Below are positions 52,001-58,000 of a DNA stretch of 64,000 nucleotides, piece by piece. Source of the stretch: Mactra quadrangularis (Eukaryota; Mollusca; Bivalvia; Venerida; Mactridae); contig CM046299.1 of the NCBI GenBank assembly GCA_025267735.1, positions 20,234,232 to 20,298,231 of the forward strand, read 5' to 3'. Each line of letters begins with the position of its first letter. The first letter of the stretch is position 1. The notes below the pieces were generated by a model. That model had not been told where the DNA came from and searched no databases. It saw only the letters and a list, made by a program, of their open reading frames with translations. A program made the position numbers and the translations under genes.

Positions 52001-55000
52001 ACTGTAGCCTGTTCAATTACCCTAAACGTTCCAAAACGTTCCGTAACGATACATTCAGAACTCCTCGACCATTTGCTGCGAATAATCTCGGACATATTTA
52101 GACGCTATTTTGAAACTACCGGTGTTGAAGTAAACAAATATACAATTGTTTAGGCAATGGGTGATGTTCCGTTTTAAGTCCATAAATTTTGAAACATCAC
52201 TCATTGCCTTAAAGATTGTATAATTGTTTATTAGATCAGATTTTTTTGCAGTGAATGGCCGAGGAGTTCTGAATGTATGGTTACGGAATGTTTTGGAACA
52301 TTTAGGGTAATTGAACAGGCTACTGCTTTTTATGACTATATATTAGGAATGAGAAAATGAGAAAATATTCAATTTTCTGTATTGTTCTTTATTTATAAAG
52401 TATTGATTCTTTTATACACATACTATTAAATATGTTAGTGAATATTTCGAAAAAAACAATATAATAATCTTAAAAAGTATGCGCCGACTACAAATTTAAA
52501 TAATGAAATACAATCCAAAAAAAGTGAATATATTGGTTTATGTGGCTACTTGATATACTGGTATACTGTTTTTAACAGGATCAAACTTATGGGCTAAAAT
52601 TAGATATGTTTATAAAGTTTATACATGGTGTCATTGTTTGTTCTCAATAGAGAATGATATTTAAAACCTATCAATTTATTTACTGCGTTTATGTACAGAG
52701 GTACTTTAAGTACTCTTATATAATTGCTACTTATTTATAGATAAAATATAGTCACGATTTTATGTGGATTTTTAAATAGATCGGAAGATTTGATCACATG
52801 TTTTTACAAATGTCGTTACTTACATTGTATACCATGCTTCATGTTAGTTCATTGAATATAGGGCTGTTATTGACTTGATTTATTATTGATTTGTCTTTTT
52901 TTCCAATGTTTAGCATAACTATTGGGTTAGTTGTGACTGGGCTTCTAGTTCAACACCAATGGATTTTGCCAACAAAATATCGTTTCTTTAGGCTACAATA
53001 TAACTATTAAACATTTTCATAGGGCTGTCAATGTCCTGATTTTCAGTTGTAGTTAAATTAAAAATCAATTTCAATGAATATAGATCTGTATAATAGTGAA
53101 ATGAATATACATTGTAGGTCTATTTACGATCTAATTTCCTATAAGCGTAGCATAAATATTTAATTTTATTTCAAATTCTTTTTGCTGCATGGTAGGTCTA
53201 TATCTGCCTTGGGCTTCTAGCTTTAAACATTGACTGAGCCCATTTCAAGCCCATGAAAATTTGTCTTATTATATTAGGCCAGTTTTCTAAGAAAATCACT
53301 ACCGAGTGCTCTTTCTTCAGGTACCTTCTTATACTTGTAAAGTAATAAGTTTGTGATATCAAAAAGGGTACCAGCTTGGATTTGGGCTAACTAGCAATTC
53401 TCCGCATCTTATAGATTTTTTTACCATTTTTGATTTTGTTGTACAGAGTTGCCATGAGAAGTTAGCCGTCCTGGATGTCAGTAATAATCAAATTATAAAT
53501 TTGACAACAGCATATGGCATGTCAGGTTGTGTGATCAGATCTGACGGCTTTTATGAATGTGTAGGGGGTCGCATTTTTCGTTCATTCCGTGAACGATGGT
53601 GGTTTATTGCTGTCAGTCGTTGTGATCGAGATCCTACCGACGTAAGATGTAAATCCCTTCCCATAATGCTGTGGAAATTATAATCATAATGAAAACATTT
53701 TAGAATTACAAATTAATCAAAAGCTGTTCATACTGTACAATCTTCCAATAAATCTAATGAAAATAATTGTTTTTATTTCAAGTTATATGTAAGAAAATTA
53801 AGTCTTTTGCTTCCCGCAGTTGACTGATTAAAAATTAAACACATCTTTGTCTGAGAGAAATCCAGTAAATGTTGACAGAAATGTCTCAGTATTTAATTAG
53901 ATTTTAATTGATTATCTAATCACTTGATCATTCTGCATTCTTTCTTAAGTGAGCATTCAAGGATCACCATGGCTCTCTTTCATTCACTAAGTGAGGTTAC
54001 ATTTGATTTGATTTTAAATTTGTGTGAAAAGACCTCATTTGGTTCATGTTTTGGAGGGTTACATAATAACCAATAATGGTCTTTTAAGTGTAAAGAATGT
54101 TTAAATAAAGACAAAATATCAAAGCTCACATTTCTACTACATTTTGTTACTACAACCTCAACTATATGGTATCTTGGTACATTTGATTATAATGTAGCAC
54201 ATATTAAAGAATAATGTTCTTGAAATTAATCGAGCTGCTTTGACTTGCTGAACTGTAGTAGTTTTATGATTATATGTTATATCTAGAATGTTTTCATGTC
54301 TTTAAGAAATTTGATAATTTACACAGATTGTTTTTATTGATTCACAATATAATGACATAATGAATTGAAATTTTAATATATATGTTTGTCTTTGTGATGC
54401 TAAATATATTTGTTTTATTTTTTTTTCAACAATTTTGTTAATTAATGATGCCATTTCTGCTTTTCTATCATGTTATAGCTTGTGTCTATTACTTTGAGAC
54501 AAAATACTCATGATCAGTTCATGAAATAGGATATTAAAGTGGTTGTCCGAACTGGTCATTTAAGTAGCAAGCGCTATATATAGTGTATAGATTTTTGGTT
54601 GCTCAACAGAAATTATTGGTTGCCGGAATAGAAAAAGGGGCTGTCCCGGGTAACTTGACACCCACTAATTTGGTAGACTGTTCTTAATGTAACATTTTCA
54701 ATCATTTGACCATAGTTCACTGAATTCATGATTGCAGTCGTATTCTATGTCTGTGGTCAATATGAACAAGCTATACTTTTCCAACTGACTTGTTATTGTA
54801 ATTCTTTGATATAATATCTTTAGCATCAACCACAGTGTCGTCTACTTGATGTTGATAATGATTTACTTTGATTAATACTTTAATTATTTCACATTTTGCA
54901 GTTTGCAGTGTTTTACTTCACTTCTTTCTAGAGTTCCAATCAACAAGTTACCAAAAGAAGTACAAACAGCCAGAACTTTATTTTTTTTTTAAAGAAATAT

Positions 55001-58000
55001 CATGTGTGGTGGAATACAAAATCGTCATAAATCATTATTACTCTTTAATTGTATATTTGTTGTAAATAAGTATTATCATTTGTCATATGTTTCATTTTTT
55101 TACCTTGTTTGTTGTATATACAGTAAATTTCCGCTATTAAGACCAGCGAAATCGATGGTCTTAATAGCAAAATGGTCTTATTATAGAGACCCTTTTCTTC
55201 ACAAATTAGGCATTTGGGTCTTAATCATTGTCAAAAATAAATAAGTGGTCTTAATGTCGGAACTTTACTGTATTATGTAAATACTGTTGTTAAAAGGCTC
55301 ACAGGGAAGATTGGGCTTTGTATTATAACAAGACTATATCAGATATATCCAGTACAAATGTGTCAAAACAGTGATTTTTACCTTTCTGGAAAAAGCATAA
55401 ACTTGAATTCCAGAATCAGGGTTTTACACTGACTGTGTTTCCGGGATTCCCTGGGTCCAAAAAATTTAGGAGGAACCGCAGTGATGCTTAGCTAGGGGTT
55501 CCTTCTGGATCCCTTAAAAATGCCCTGCTCTTACATAAATTTGAGCTCCTATGAATTGTATACCATAAATTGTGACTTAAATTTGTATCTTATTTTTTGT
55601 CTTTTATTGAAGGAATCCCTTACATGGAGGAGGAATCTATAAATAACTGACTAGGGATTCCTTCTGGATCCCTGGTAACACAGTAAGAGTCGAACCCTGA
55701 GAATTAGTCATTTGTAATTGATATGGTAACCATGGTTATTATTTTTTTAGACAGTAATGGCAAGCGTTAGGATAGATAATATTGATAAATTTCATTCAAC
55801 TGTCAGTTTCATCAAGTTGCTGATTTAAATACTTAATACTAGGGCTGTCACGATATACCGGTATACTGGTATATTGCAATACGCAGCTGCAGCAATACGT
55901 ACCGGTGTGCGATTTTAATGTACTGGTATTTGGTGATATTTTTTTATTTCATTAGAAAAATTCTTCCCTTTGCAAAAGAAAAGTAGCAGACGTCAGTTTT
56001 TCCATTGTTCATTCCATCTAACCTTAAGTTACAAGAATTTAACCGACTGGGGCGCGTCTCAGTCCTAAATTACCGTAAATACTTAAAGAGGCTAGATTCT
56101 ATCAGTAGCTACATATACATACGATTTGCAATGTTTCTGTTAAATACAGCGGAGGCACAACAAATCTAAAAGTCCACAATATATCGTGGTACATATCGCG
56201 ATACGATGACAGCTTATTGCAGTATATTGCGGTACACTTGTGGCGTATCGTGACAGCCCTACTTAATACAGTACTTATGTTAACTCACAACTGATAAAAA
56301 TAGTAGAAATATGTGCCACTGACTTTTAAATAAAATTTAACAATGCTGAACCCAGAATTCCTGGTTTATTTATTATTTGTATACTTTAGAAATGTTGTAA
56401 TAAAATTAATAATACTTATTGTTTTTATCAGACTTGTGAGGAAAAGTTGGTGCCTTTGTCGACCAGCCAAAATCTTGAAATGACCACATCTTATGCTGGG
56501 TCAGGTTGCACTACGCAAAATAGAACAGGCACGCTTTATTACGTCTGCAATGGTGGGCGGTATTTTAAAGCAGCTCGGGAAAGATGGTGGTATGTGGCCG
56601 TTAGTGGGTGCGAGAAATATCCCGGTGATGTAAGTGCATGTTGATCAGTTTCAGGGAGCAGGGGAAATCTTTATTACCTCCCCTTAAAATAGATCTGTTT
56701 TCAGGGTGCAGGGATATCGTAATTAGCTCCCCTAGAACTACCTTACTCACACAACTTAACTAACAGTGTTAAATTCTAACATATTGATAATTAGTTTATT
56801 TTCACTTATATTTATATGATTATGCTATTTCTATATTTTGAGGGTTTAGTGCAAAACAGACAACTCAATATAAGAAAATAGTGAGTTACGATTGTTTTGC
56901 GTTAAACCCGCACATGATATGATTCTGTATTTATTACCTCCCTTTGGTGTCCCTTGTTTGAATGGTAAATAAACACAATCTGTACTTGGGTACTTACAAA
57001 ATTACTTAACCAATATACATTTAATTTAAGTAAGAAGCTTTTAATTAATTCAATAATCTATTGTACTTATATGGGTTAAACTAAATACAGTAAGTAATGT
57101 TTATCAACCAATATCGGCAGTTTTAAGTTAATTTCTTGGCAGTGTTGCTGTCTATTTAACCTGGCCAATCTTTCTTTGGGGGGAAAAGGCACGGTGTTGC
57201 AGTCTATTTTTCCCCAGGCCAATCTTTCTCTTGGGGAAAAAGATGCAGTGTCACAGTCTATATTTTCCACTGGCCAACATTTCTCCTATATTCATTCCTT
57301 GAGATTGGTCATAACATATTTTCTTGTGCTATATTCCTGCCTTCTTTCATATAAAGTAGGGCAGTTGTCTACCTGCTTAGTACTGGAATGAAAGCTTTGG
57401 TCTAGTGATCTAAGCATGTCCAGGGATGGTGTCAGTAGCCCCGCCGCTACCACAATATGACAGGGATATGAACAACGAAAGAATGTTACTTTGGCATCAC
57501 TCAATGAAGTTCCAATTAAATCAACAAGTGCAATAGAACTACATCATTTTTAATCATGACATATTTTTAATATCAATACTAAATAACATACACTTAAAGA
57601 GTTAAAACATGGAGAAAGTTTTTGTACTTGGCAATTTTATTTTCGTAACAAGATTTTATTTTTTATCTTATTTTGGTTTCTTTATTTTTATTTGCATGAA
57701 CTATTGCTTTTTTATATGCATGTAAATATCACTTTGCTTGTTGGTTTTTTTATTTCTCACTTTTTTTATTAGAAAACTGTACTTAGATATTTGGCACAAT
57801 ATTAAAAGTATGTTTTTGTTTTTCTATAAAGTTCCTTGTAATATGAATCATGTTATGCTATGTTCTATTTTACTCACAGTTCTGTTCTGTTCCATTCTAC
57901 AATCATTAACTTAATTGTTTTCAAGCTCTTGCCCAACACATTGTATAGGAAAGTTCAAAATTATTGACTACCTAACTAAATAATGTAAGAATAAATCACA

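Larger units (their letters stand above)
51636..53446 (+). other. Intron 3
   Basis: 1,811 bp. It contains a small foldback at 51795-51859 and the 320-bp family B MITE at 52004-52323. The remainder is AT-rich with nothing supported. No further RERWW-type exon is visible. Confidence 0.7.
53642..56431 (+). other. Intron between variable exons 4a and 4b
   Basis: 2,790 bp with a mariner-like MITE (55121-55270), a family E repeat (55425-55695) and a hAT-like MITE (55840-56261). No additional variable exon is visible. Confidence 0.7.
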
